From contig JAEYVW010000192.1 of NCBI GenBank assembly GCA_023429365.1, forward strand, positions 1-10,430: a stretch of DNA of 10,430 nucleotides, written 5' to 3'. Origin of the DNA: Bacteroidota bacterium. GTDB lineage: Bacteria; Bacteroidota; Bacteroidia; Chitinophagales; Chitinophagaceae. The notes under the pieces were generated by a model, which worked only from the letters and a program-made list of their open reading frames with translations, was not told where the DNA came from and did not search any database. Shown here one piece after another: positions 1 through 6,992 of the stretch; positions within the stretch are counted from its first letter, which is position 1, and each line of letters starts with the position of its first letter. Made by a program: the position numbers and the translations under genes.

Positions 1-1
1 A

Positions 2-2803
2 CATTACCAGATCAGCGCCAATAAAAATGCCGGGCCTTTAAATGATGATTTTGATGGTGGTGCCGTGGTGCTTTATATAGATAGTCAAAATGATCTATGG
101 GCAGGTACACGTTCACAGGGCGTATGGCTATTTGATACAACGCTTAATGACTTTCGTTTTTTTTCCTATTCCGAAAGCGCGTATACACCAATTCTACCGG
201 CACTGGCTACAAACTATTCGATATTATCAATTGCATCTTCTTATGATAATGCCAATATTGTTTGGGTGGGTACGCCTTCAGGCCTTGAAGAGATAAATAA
301 AAAGACAGGTGAAGTAAAATGGTACACATTTCCTCAAAAGGACAAGGACTACCAGGTCTCACTAAATGCCTTCAGGAGATTATACCATCATTCCGACGGA
401 CTGCTTTATGTTGGAAGCTGGTCTGCCGGTGTCAATGTGTTTGACCCGAAAACCAGGACGCTGACACCGCTGGAGGTTAAGAGCGGGCCCGGTGTCGACA
501 TCCTTGCTACACCCATCTCGCATATCGTGCATAAAAGCGATCACGAGATCTGGATCACAACCCTGGCGGGTCTCGTGGTGTATGATACCAGGAAAAAAGC
601 TATCAGTCTACACAAGTACAACAATGGACCCAAGAGCGAGTTTTATGGCGTTGAGTATGTTGATAGCCTTCACAGAGTATGGCTGAATACGATCAACGGT
701 ATCCATTACTTTGATCCGATCATGCAGCAGTTCGCTACGTACGCCTACGACGAACTTTACGGAGCGAATTGGGGTTTTGCATTTTATATCACGCCCGAGG
801 AATCGGAAAATAAAATTGCCGTTCTGCCCAGGGAATGCAATGGGCTCTACCTGTTTGACCGGCAAACGAATTCGTTTTCGCGACATACATTTCCCGAGTT
901 GAAGGCCTGGAATCTGAAGCAACTGACGGTGCGGGGTTTTGCCAAACTTGCGAGCGGCGATTATTTTATCTCTGCCGACGAAGGATTGTTCATTTATAGA
1001 AAAAATGAAAAAAGATTAGCCAGGTATCCCAAACCTCCAAAAATTCAGTTCAATCAATGGGGCGACGTCTTTCTTACCAACAAAGGTCATCTTTGGATTG
1101 CCGCCAATGCGGATGGTTTGGTAAGAAGAGATTTGAACACAGGCGAAGACAAGGTGTTCAGAAATGAGCTGCGGAATCTCAACTCCACCCATGCTTTAAG
1201 ACCATTTAATCTTTTTGCTGACAGCAATGATAACCTATGGTTTGCCTGCGAGAATGGTTTTGGTGTCTACGCCTCAGCGCTCGATACATTGGTGGTGTTT
1301 TTATACAGGCAGGACCAGGACAAAAGCTTTCCCTATGTTAATTGGTTTGCGGAAGACAGGCAGGGAAGGATTTGGGTCAATACCAATGATGTATGGATTG
1401 GTTATGCCGATGTAAATGCACCGGAGAAAGGCCTGGTAAGAAAGATCAGTTTAAAGCAAAGAGGTGTAGATAGCAGGTCTTATCGACTGGCTACGGATAG
1501 CTCGGGTTATGTTTGGGGTTATACCGATCATCACTTGTTTAAAATAGATGATCCCGATAAACCGTTTCGTGTATTTAGTTTTAATTATGGTATCAAGAGC
1601 CCGGATTTCTTTCATTTTTCATTTCTTCCCTCGGGAGAAATGATTTTTGGAGGTCGAAATAGTATTACCCTGGCTAATCCATCCGAACTCAGACGCAACC
1701 GTGAAATTCCTGTACCCTACATCATGCAGGTTCGGATCCTCAATCGCCCGGTGGAATCATCGATGTTCAGTTCGGGGCATTTAAACCTCAATCACAAACA
1801 AAATTTCCTGTCGATATCATTTTCAGCCCGGGCATTTACCATGGCCGAGGATGTAAAATTCAGATACCGATTAAAGGGTTTTGATAGCTGGACAGAAGCT
1901 ACGGGCGACAGGCTGGCCAATTACACGAATATTCCCCCCGGGAATTATACATTTCAACTTCGTGCTGCCAATAACGAGGGGCTTTGGAATGAAACGATGC
2001 TCGAACTGCCGGTGACCATTGAAACGCCATGGTGGTTAACCTGGTGGTTTAAGACCGCAGCCGTGCTAGCGCTGGCTTTTTTGGCCTGGTGGCTGTACCG
2101 GTACCGCGTGGACCAGATAAAAAAGAAAGAACAACTGCGGTCCCAGTATGAAAAGAAATTGGCCAATGTAGAAATGAGCGCCCTGCTGGCGCAAATGAAC
2201 CCCCATTTTCTTTTCAATAGTCTTAATTCCATTGATAGTTACATTATCCGCAATGAATCGCATAAGGCTTCCGAATACCTCAATAACTTTGCAAGGCTGA
2301 TGCGACTTATACTTCAGAATTCGCGATCAAACTATATCAGCCTTAAAGACGAATTAGAAACGCTGGACCTTTACCTGCAAATGGAGTCGCTCCGCTTTGC
2401 AAACCGGTTTGAATACGAAATAAAAGTATCACCCGGTATCGACAGCTCCGCTATTCTTATCCCCCCTATGTTGATACAACCCTATGTTGAAAATGCGATC
2501 TGGCACGGATTGATGCACAAAAATGAAGGAGGCCAGGGTAAGGTGGAACTCATGATCTCAAAAAATGAAAACAATCTGTTTTGTGTGATACAGGACAACG
2601 GGATCGGTCGCGAAAAGGCCGAGACCATACGCACCCAGCATCCAGGCAACAGGAAGCGTTCCATGGGTATGCAGATCACCAGGGACCGTATGGAAATGAT
2701 CAACAAATTGTACAGGACCAATACCAGTATGCAGATCATTGACCTGCACGATGCGCGTGGCAATGCTACGGGTACCCGGGTAGAACTGGTGATACCGATC
2801 TAA
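2..2803 (+). CDS. Propeller-type sensor histidine kinase (LytS-like, Y_Y_Y domain), 5' partial
   Basis: The reading frame is open from base 2, so the start lies upstream of the window; the GTG at 65 sits inside the propeller and is not a credible start. Numbering residues from base 2, about 1-590 are repeated blades with the pattern of D-x-x-x-x-[IVL]-W-x-G-T followed by a G-[IVL]-x-x-[FY]-D strand (two-component regulator propeller). A Y_Y_Y domain follows at about 597-676, then one membrane helix rich in Trp (677-702) and a short coiled linker. The His_kinase domain has the phospho-acceptor His735 in an NPHFLFNSLN motif. The ATPase domain shows the N box (Asn830, YVENAIWHG), G1 (DNGIGR, 865-870) and G2 (SMGMQ, from 887). 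There is no receiver or AraC domain, so this is not a SusR-like hybrid. It likely senses an extracytoplasmic ligand and phosphorylates the regulator encoded 27 bases downstream. The ligand cannot be read from the sequence. Confidence 0.93.
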   Translation, partial: HYQISANKNAGPLNDDFDGGAVVLYIDSQNDLWAGTRSQGVWLFDTTLNDFRFFSYSESAYTPILPALATNYSILSIASSYDNANIVWVGTPSGLEEINKKTGEVKWYTFPQKDKDYQVSLNAFRRLYHHSDGLLYVGSWSAGVNVFDPKTRTLTPLEVKSGPGVDILATPISHIVHKSDHEIWITTLAGLVVYDTRKKAISLHKYNNGPKSEFYGVEYVDSLHRVWLNTINGIHYFDPIMQQFATYAYDELYGANWGFAFYITPEESENKIAVLPRECNGLYLFDRQTNSFSRHTFPELKAWNLKQLTVRGFAKLASGDYFISADEGLFIYRKNEKRLARYPKPPKIQFNQWGDVFLTNKGHLWIAANADGLVRRDLNTGEDKVFRNELRNLNSTHALRPFNLFADSNDNLWFACENGFGVYASALDTLVVFLYRQDQDKSFPYVNWFAEDRQGRIWVNTNDVWIGYADVNAPEKGLVRKISLKQRGVDSRSYRLATDSSGYVWGYTDHHLFKIDDPDKPFRVFSFNYGIKSPDFFHFSFLPSGEMIFGGRNSITLANPSELRRNREIPVPYIMQVRILNRPVESSMFSSGHLNLNHKQNFLSISFSARAFTMAEDVKFRYRLKGFDSWTEATGDRLANYTNIPPGNYTFQLRAANNEGLWNETMLELPVTIETPWWLTWWFKTAAVLALAFLAWWLYRYRVDQIKKKEQLRSQYEKKLANVEMSALLAQMNPHFLFNSLNSIDSYIIRNESHKASEYLNNFARLMRLILQNSRSNYISLKDELETLDLYLQMESLRFANRFEYEIKVSPGIDSSAILIPPMLIQPYVENAIWHGLMHKNEGGQGKVELMISKNENNLFCVIQDNGIGREKAETIRTQHPGNRKRSMGMQITRDRMEMINKLYRTNTSMQIIDLHDARGNATGTRVELVIPI

Positions 2804-2830
2804 TATTCTTTTGTTTCAAAATCGTGGAAA

Positions 2831-3586
2831 ATGAGCATGATAAAAGCAGTAATTATTGATGATGAGCAGCACAGCATCGACACGCTGAAGTGGAAGCTTG
2901 AAAATTATTGTCCGAATGTGACGGTGGAAGCCTCATTTGATAACCCCGCCGAAGGCATCCGATATTTGAAGTCAAATAAACCCGACCTCTTATTCCTGGA
3001 TATACAGATGCCGATGCTGACCGGTTTTGATGTGCTGGAAGAACTCGGACGCGATCTCCCCTTTGACATTATATTCATCACTGCCTACGATAATTTCGGG
3101 ATACAGGCTGTTAAATTCAGCGCACTCGATTATTTACTAAAACCGGTGCAAAACCGTGATCTTAAAGAAGCGATCGATAAGCATTTGAAAAAGGCTTCAC
3201 AAAAAATTCCACCCGTACAGGTTGAAGCCTTACTGAATAATGTGCAGGCGGAAAAAAAAGGCAGAACCGGCAAGATCGCGCTGGCTTCAAAGGAAAGCAT
3301 TGAGTTTGTCGACCCCTTCCAGATCATTTTGTGTGAAGCCAATAGCAATTACACCAATGTGTACCTGGCCGAGGGACGCAAGAAAGTGATCTCCCGAACA
3401 CTCCGGGAGTTTGAGGAAATGCTTTCCGTTTACGATTTCTTCAGACCCCATAATTCTTTTCTTATCAACCTGAAACGCGTTAAGGAATTCATCCGTGGGG
3501 ATGGCGGATACCTGGTCATGGAAAACAAAATGAAGGTGCTGGTATCAAAGAGCAAGCGCGAAGAATTGATGGAATTATTGGGTTAA
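2831..3586 (+). CDS. LytTR-family response regulator (LytR/AlgR type)
   Basis: A 251-residue cytoplasmic transcription regulator. The receiver domain (about 4-120) has the acidic pocket Asp10-Asp11, the phospho-acceptor Asp57 in FLDIQMP, Thr84 and Lys104 (LKP). The LytTR DNA-binding domain spans about 147-247, with the hallmark RPHNSFLINL segment at 205-214. The length is normal for the family. It starts 27 bases after the kinase stop, so the two are almost certainly one operon and cognate partners. ATG 2831 and ATG 2837 are both possible starts; no Shine-Dalgarno site decides between them, as is usual in Bacteroidota. LytTR proteins bind imperfect direct repeats in target promoters; I could not identify a target site here. 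Confidence 0.95.
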   Translation: MSMIKAVIIDDEQHSIDTLKWKLENYCPNVTVEASFDNPAEGIRYLKSNKPDLLFLDIQMPMLTGFDVLEELGRDLPFDIIFITAYDNFGIQAVKFSALDYLLKPVQNRDLKEAIDKHLKKASQKIPPVQVEALLNNVQAEKKGRTGKIALASKESIEFVDPFQIILCEANSNYTNVYLAEGRKKVISRTLREFEEMLSVYDFFRPHNSFLINLKRVKEFIRGDGGYLVMENKMKVLVSKSKREELMELLG

Positions 3587-3613
3587 AGGGGGCGTATCCG
3601 GCTCAAAAAAGCG

Positions 3614-3630
3614 CTGTTTCACTCAAACAG
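3614..3630 (+). other. Small stem-loop between regulator and hydrolase genes
   Basis: CTGTTT, a five-base loop CACTC, then AAACAG: a perfect 6-base-pair stem in the 72-base gap after the regulator stop. No T-run follows, so it is at best a weak or attenuating terminator and may be chance. If it does not terminate, the hydrolase belongs to the two-component operon. Confidence 0.25.
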
Positions 3631-3703
3631 GCGGTCGTTTGGATCAATAGCCAGTTTTTTGCCCACAGGTTTATACATATTTGTCCTTGCGTTCACAAGG
3701 TTA

Positions 3704-4588
3704 ATGGCGAAAATCATGCATGAGAAAGTACAGATCCGGACAAAGGATGGCCGTTCTATTACGGTCACCAACTATCCGTCCACAAACCCCGATGCAAATA
3801 ATATGATTATTGCACCGGCGGTTGAAGTGGTTCAGAAGGATTATGAAAAGTTCGCTATCCATTTCCAGCAGTTGGGCTACAATGTAGTCACCTTCGACTA
3901 TCGCGGCATTGGCGATTCGGCGCCGGATTTCCTCAAAAATTTTGAAGCGGGGCTGCAGCAATGGGCTGTTCAGGATACTGACGCAGTGATCCGGTTTGTG
4001 AGGTCAGCTTTTCCCAATAAAGAGCTAATCTATATCGGTCACGGCATCGGTGGTGAATTGATCGGACTGGCACAGGCCAGCCAGTATGTCAACAAACTCG
4101 GACTGATCAGTAGCTCGCTTTCGTGTAAAAAATATTGGTCCTGGCGCGGCAAATTGAAAATGACGATATTGAATTCCGCTGCCAGGCTGTCCAACAAATG
4201 GTTTGGCTATTTTCCGGGTTCACGCCTGGGCATGCGTCGCGATCTCCCGAAGGGTGTGATGAATGAACTGGCCAACTGGAGTGAGAATCCAAATGGCCTG
4301 TTTGACCTGTTTCCGGAAAATAATTACCGCAAGCTTGAGGTCCCATTATTTGCTTTTAGTTTTTCCAACGACTGGATGACACCCGATAGAGCTGTTAGAA
4401 AACTGCTTAGCTATTTCTCCAGTGCATGTATTACATGGTTTCATCTTCATCCCGAGGAACTGGGATTGAACGGAAAGAAAAACTATTGTTTTTTTGAAAC
4501 GCAACTGCAGTCATCAACATGGCAAATACTGGAACGCTGGCTAAACGAAGAAAAAGTCTGTTACCCGGTTTCGAGAGTCAAGGAATAA
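3704..4588 (+). CDS. COG4757-like alpha/beta hydrolase with degenerate catalytic triad
   Basis: About 294 residues; the fold resembles predicted alpha/beta hydrolases of the COG4757 type. Recognisable family blocks are FDYRGIGDS early on, GYFPGSRLG and DLPKGV in the lid region, and FSNDWMTPDRAV near the acid residue. From M1 at 3704 the nucleophile elbow reads G-H-G-I-G-G, with Gly114 (codon 4043-4045) where the family normally has Ser. The C-terminal block that normally reads IGHFGFF reads KKNYCFF here, putting Asn260 (codon 4481-4483) in place of the catalytic His. The likely acid Asp223 (codon 4370-4372) is kept. The frame is intact, so this looks like a maintained pseudo-enzyme rather than a decaying gene, though activity on another substrate cannot be excluded. 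ATG 3704 or ATG 3716 is the likely start; an in-frame TTG at 3659 would add 15 hydrophobic residues not typical of the family. The fold call is firm; the loss of residues rests on my recall of the family alignment. Confidence 0.85.
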   Translation: MAKIMHEKVQIRTKDGRSITVTNYPSTNPDANNMIIAPAVEVVQKDYEKFAIHFQQLGYNVVTFDYRGIGDSAPDFLKNFEAGLQQWAVQDTDAVIRFVRSAFPNKELIYIGHGIGGELIGLAQASQYVNKLGLISSSLSCKKYWSWRGKLKMTILNSAARLSNKWFGYFPGSRLGMRRDLPKGVMNELANWSENPNGLFDLFPENNYRKLEVPLFAFSFSNDWMTPDRAVRKLLSYFSSACITWFHLHPEELGLNGKKNYCFFETQLQSSTWQILERWLNEEKVCYPVSRVKE

Positions 4589-4596
4589 ACTACAAA

Positions 4597-5241
4597 CTAT
4601 TCATTCCTGTATTTACGAAGAGGACGCAAATATTTAATCCCCTTAGACGTCTGGAATCTTGTTCCCACCTGTCGCCACTGACGCCGGTTGTCTGAAGACC
4701 ATACCAGGAAATGCAAATGTGGAATGGCAGAATAGCCGGTCTTACCGCTCAAAGCAATCACCTGACCTTTACGAACAGTGTCGCCAACATTTACCAACAC
4801 ACCATCTTTTTGCAAATGCCAGTAGCCGGCCCTTGAACTATCTTCATGCTGTATGATAACATAGTTTCCATAAGCCCTGTATTTCCTTTTCAGCCCCCCA
4901 CGATCTCCATCCTCTTTCAACCTTACCACGACGCCACCCCTGGCTGCACAAATTTTAGTACCCCGTTTCATTTTAAAATCCAGCGCAGCTCTTTCTTTAT
5001 GGGTAAACGGACTGAAATAACCCTGCAGCATGCAGTATTTCTTACCTTTTTCATAGGGCAAGGCATACACATAGCTGGTATCCTCCGTAACCCTTCCTTT
5101 TTGCAGGCCCTTTAATTCGTCACGCAGTGGGTTTTTGCTCACATAACAACCCGTCAGCTGGATAATCATCATTAACGATAGGGATATACTCACTACACCT
5201 CTAAGTTTGTTGTTCAGGACGGATATTTTATAGCCATTCAT
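4597..5241 (-). CDS. M23 (LytM) family metallopeptidase, lipoprotein
   Basis: A 214-residue protein with a lipoprotein signal: hydrophobic stretch about 15-30, then lipobox L-T-G-C with Cys32 as the lipidation site, so it should be anchored in a membrane facing the periplasm. The M23 zinc site is complete: His81 and Asp88 (H-x6-D, the ALDF block), His142 in GYWHL, and His175-x-His177 in PHLHF. Such enzymes cut peptide cross-links of peptidoglycan or activate other hydrolases. The domain occupies about 70-185, followed by a basic tail. ATG 5241 is the only start that gives a full signal peptide. Its stop is 8 bases from the stop of the convergent hydrolase gene. Its upstream side is the hairpin mosaic, whose first element lies only about 40 bases before the start; no TAnnTTTG match is visible in that gap. 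Confidence 0.9.
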   Translation of the reverse strand: MNGYKISVLNNKLRGVVSISLSLMMIIQLTGCYVSKNPLRDELKGLQKGRVTEDTSYVYALPYEKGKKYCMLQGYFSPFTHKERAALDFKMKRGTKICAARGGVVVRLKEDGDRGGLKRKYRAYGNYVIIQHEDSSRAGYWHLQKDGVLVNVGDTVRKGQVIALSGKTGYSAIPHLHFLVWSSDNRRQWRQVGTRFQTSKGIKYLRPLRKYRNE

Positions 5242-5278
5242 TGTATAAAAATAATAAGGAGCGATTAAATAGTCATAA

Positions 5279-5297
5279 AACGTCCCGATGGGACGTT
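5279..5297 (+). repeat. Hairpin R1 (GTCCC family)
   Basis: AACGTCCC-GAT-GGGACGTT, an 8-base-pair perfect stem preceded by CATAAA. It lies about 40 bases upstream of the M23 start codon. It has the same flanks as R5 but a swapped base pair. Confidence 0.75.
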
Positions 5298-5333
5298 GGT
5301 TTTCTATGTTCGTTAAGGTTTTCTACCCGTAAG

Positions 5334-5350
5334 GCGTTCCGATGGAACGC
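5334..5350 (+). repeat. Hairpin R2 (GTTCC variant)
   Basis: GCGTTCC-GAT-GGAACGC, a perfect 7-base-pair stem with the same GAT centre as R1. Relative to the GTCCC family, a C-G pair in the stem has become T-A on both arms. Confidence 0.7.
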
Positions 5351-5447
5351 GGAGTTTCCGAAGTTTAGAAGTTTTTTTGCGGGCCCTTCAGATTCAATTC
5401 CTCTCGGAGTATATCTAAATCCAAGAGGGTGATAGACTTCCTGCTGT

Positions 5448-5541
5448 ACGTCCCATAGGGACGTTTTATGGGTAGCTCCGACGAACCCGGAACATGTCAT
5501 CCGTCCTGTAGGGACAGTTTATGCGGTTGTGGGAATTGATG
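5448..5541 (+). repeat. 94-base direct repeat, copy 1 (hairpins R3 and R4)
   Basis: Matches 6158-6251 at 91 of 94 positions with no gap (offset 710). It contains hairpin R3 (5448-5464, ACGTCCC-ATA-GGGACGT) followed by GTTTTATGGGTAGC, and hairpin R4 (5501-5517), whose stem CCGTCC/GGACAG has one mismatch. Both hairpins face opposite to R1, R5 and R11. Confidence 0.9.
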
Positions 5542-5597
5542 TAATTTTGATATTGGTTTACGGTTTATTCATGGGCGACGGCATATTCACAGCATAA

Positions 5598-5616
5598 AAC
5601 CTCCCGATGGGAGGTT
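5598..5616 (+). repeat. Hairpin R5 (CTCCC variant)
   Basis: AACCTCCC-GAT-GGGAGGTT, an 8-base-pair perfect stem. The surrounding 28 bases (5593-5620) equal those at R1 (5274-5301) except at two positions, which pair with each other in the stem. Confidence 0.75.
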
Positions 5617-5627
5617 GGTTATCGATC

Positions 5628-5697
5628 GGTAGCCCGAATGCCCCCGGCTAATCTGAGTGCCTAGGCACGACGTTTTGTACCAATGTGCCGATCAAAC
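5628..5697 (+). repeat. Diverged direct repeat, copy 1 (hairpin R6, GTGCC family)
   Basis: Starts GGTAGCCCGAA and ends GATCAAAC, matching 5932-6000 with several substitutions and small indels. It contains R6 at 5657-5668, the 12-base perfect palindrome GTGCCTAGGCAC, then GACGTTTTG. R6 lacks one base of the usual three-base centre. Confidence 0.75.
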
Positions 5698-5736
5698 CTT
5701 CAATAATTATTCTCATTACGAATCCACCATTACGTC

Positions 5737-5749
5737 ACCCCTACGGGGT
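5737..5749 (-). repeat. Hairpin R7 (CCCC family, inverted)
   Basis: ACCCC-TAC-GGGGT, a 5-base-pair stem. On the opposite strand it reads ACCCC-GTA-GGGGT followed by GACGTAATGG, so it faces opposite to R6 and R10. Confidence 0.6.
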
Positions 5750-5788
5750 TCATTCCTCCTGGGGCAATTTGTATTCTACCATAACGTC

Positions 5789-5801
5789 GTGCCTACGGCA
5801 C
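5789..5801 (-). repeat. Hairpin R8 (GTGCC family, inverted)
   Basis: GTGCC-TAC-GGCAC preceded by AACGTC. It is the reverse complement of the R10 type (GTGCC-GTA-GGCAC then GACGTT), so GTGCC elements occur in both orientations here. Confidence 0.65.
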
Positions 5802-5910
5802 TTTGGTGTTTTCGATCTTAAAATAATCACCTTGTCTTTAGGTTTGGGCAAAAATTAATTCCGATAAAAAATGCCGTTTGAACTACCAATTTGAATCATT
5901 CGGGATCAAA

Positions 5911-5923
5911 GCCCCTTCGGGGC
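5911..5923 (+). repeat. Hairpin R9 (CCCC family)
   Basis: GCCCC-TTC-GGGGC, followed by GGCGTTTTGGTAGCCCGAA. The tail resembles the GACGTTTTG tail of the GTGCC elements, which suggests common descent of the two families. Confidence 0.6.
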
Positions 5924-5931
5924 GGCGTTTT

Positions 5932-6000
5932 GGTAGCCCGAACGACCTCAGGCAAATTTGAGTGCCGTAGGCACGACGTTTTGAACCATTTAGATCAAAC
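5932..6000 (+). repeat. Diverged direct repeat, copy 2 (hairpin R10, GTGCC family)
   Basis: Second copy of the segment at 5628-5697. It contains R10 at 5962-5974 (GTGCC-GTA-GGCAC) followed by GACGTTTTGAACCA. Confidence 0.75.
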
Positions 6001-6039
6001 ATTTTCGAATTTTGTTCATTGACGTCGGCAAATTCACAG

Positions 6040-6061
6040 CATAAAACGTCCCTATGGGACG
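6040..6061 (+). repeat. Hairpin R11, one arm of a 22-base inverted repeat
   Basis: CATAAAA then CGTCCC-TAT-GGGACG (6047-6061). The whole 22-base unit is the exact reverse complement of 6159-6180 and of 5449-5470. The bases just before it (CGGCAAATTCACAG) also nearly match those before R5 (CGGCATATTCACAG). Confidence 0.8.
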
Positions 6062-6157
6062 CGGGGGAATCCCAAATTTTCATATTCTTTTCGGGATAAA
6101 AATTCGAATCATCCGCGATCATTGTTGCGTGTGGTGGAACATTGGCTTCGCATTGAT

Positions 6158-6251
6158 ACGTCCCATAGGGACGTTTTATGGGTAGCTCCAACGAACCCCG
6201 AACATGTCATCCGTCCTGTAGGGACGGTTTATGCGGTTGTGGGAATTGATG
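6158..6251 (+). repeat. 94-base direct repeat, copy 2 (hairpins R12 and R13)
   Basis: Second copy of 5448-5541, with three substitutions. It contains R12 (6158-6174, ACGTCCC-ATA-GGGACGT) and R13 (6211-6227, CCGTCC-TGTAG-GGACGG). One of the three differences falls in the R13 stem and makes it fully paired. Confidence 0.9.
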
Positions 6252-6327
6252 AATTATTGATAAGAAGAGAAAACGCAGATCTGGCCGATCATTTAACATT
6301 AAACAGTAAGATTCAGAAAGATCTATT

Positions 6328-6843
6328 TCAGCCCTCGCAGAGTTTTTTTAGATTTTCAAGGCCTACACCAAACTGGTGTGATAAATTTTTAGAAAGCATA
6401 GGTCCCATAAGCCTGGCAACAGGCCAGGGTAGTTCGCCTGTATTTTGCCAGGTCACTTTTGTTTCGGCTGTGCCCCAGGGTTCAAACAGCCAGTTGTCCT
6501 TGGCTTTTGATTTCCAGGGACGCAGAAATTCCAATTCGAAGTGAATATGTTGATCATCGATATCCAGAAGCGTCAGGCTGCCGGCACCGACTTTTTTTCC
6601 TTCCCAGGCATATTTGTGTCCGGGACTATGAGGTGAGCCGGTTATTGTTTTTTGCGCACCTGGATCCATTTTCTGCCAGGGATTCCAGCTTGCATATTCA
6701 TTTAAGTTGCCAACACGTTCCATTACTTCCCGCACGGGTTTGCTTATGACGGCAGACTTTTCGATATTGTAAGATTTTGGCATCAGTGCGGCAATGATAA
6801 ACAAGGCGATAATAAGGCCAAAAAAAATGTAGACGAAGATCAT
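6328..6843 (-). CDS. Membrane-anchored SRPBCC (polyketide cyclase-like) protein
   Basis: A 171-residue protein with one N-terminal membrane helix (about 3-20, strongly hydrophobic) and then a single START/Bet v1-like domain (about 25-168). The SRPBCC signature includes the early strand IEKSAVISKP, the N-E-Y-A-S-W-N-P-W segment (48-56), and a long amphipathic C-terminal helix. This group binds small hydrophobic ligands in a central cavity, but no ligand can be named. The length and anchor are typical of Bacteroidota members annotated as SRPBCC or polyketide cyclase. ATG 6843 is chosen because it gives the full helix. Downstream lies the hairpin mosaic; I see no clear terminator after the stop. 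Confidence 0.85.
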   Translation of the reverse strand: MIFVYIFFGLIIALFIIAALMPKSYNIEKSAVISKPVREVMERVGNLNEYASWNPWQKMDPGAQKTITGSPHSPGHKYAWEGKKVGAGSLTLLDIDDQHIHFELEFLRPWKSKAKDNWLFEPWGTAETKVTWQNTGELPWPVARLMGPMLSKNLSHQFGVGLENLKKLCEG

Positions 6844-6992
6844 GGCTGTTTTTAATCGAAAGGTAGTGAAACTATATCAATGGACGGCATGGTAGAAATG
6901 ACCGGCAAATACGATAGATAATGCCATTAGTAGTCTAAAAGTTTATACGATAATATATCGAAAAGCGGCTTCAGTAGTAGTACAAGTGAGGC

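Larger units (their letters stand above)
5242..6327. repeat. Non-coding mosaic of REP-like hairpins
   Basis: Nearly 1.1 kb without a credible gene, between the start of the M23 gene and the stop of the membrane SRPBCC gene. It contains about 13 short hairpins, each a 5-8 base-pair GC-rich stem around a 2-5 base centre, spaced irregularly at 20-110 bases. Three stem families recur: GTCCC/GGGAC, GTGCC/GGCAC and CCCC/GGGG. Elements carry an oriented flank: GTCCC types have ATAAAA at the foot, GTGCC types have GACGTTTTG. Short reading frames across it translate the hairpins themselves (recurring SHRDVL or SLWDV peptides) and are spurious. I know such palindromes as intergenic repeats in Bacteroidota; no transposase that could move them is in the window. 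Confidence 0.8.

Noticed and set aside
65..67. GTG at 65 as the true start of the sensor kinase
   Set aside because: The frame is open to base 2 and encodes propeller-like residues upstream; starting at 65 would cut a blade and leave no signal peptide.
3658..3683. Promoter for the hydrolase (TTTG and CATATTTG)
   Set aside because: The spacing between the two elements is only 14 bases, too short for the phylum's promoters, and the second element is imperfect.
3659..3703. TTG start at 3659 for the hydrolase
   Set aside because: The extra 15 residues lie before the first strand of the fold, and ATG codons at 3704 and 3716 fit the family better.
4581..4608. AGGAAT / ATTCCT inverted repeat between the convergent hydrolase and M23 genes
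   Set aside because: Only 6 base pairs with a 16-base loop; likely chance.
5273..6191. Short reading frames inside the hairpin mosaic on both strands
   Set aside because: They translate the repeated hairpins (SHRDVL and SLWDV-like peptides), start without any leader signal, overlap each other and have no domain. They are by-products of repeats.
5281..6227. CRISPR array
   Set aside because: Unit sequences differ, spacing is irregular, orientations are mixed, and no cas gene is near.
5281..6227. Integron attC cassette array
   Set aside because: No integrase and no cassette genes between elements; hairpin layout does not match attC sites.
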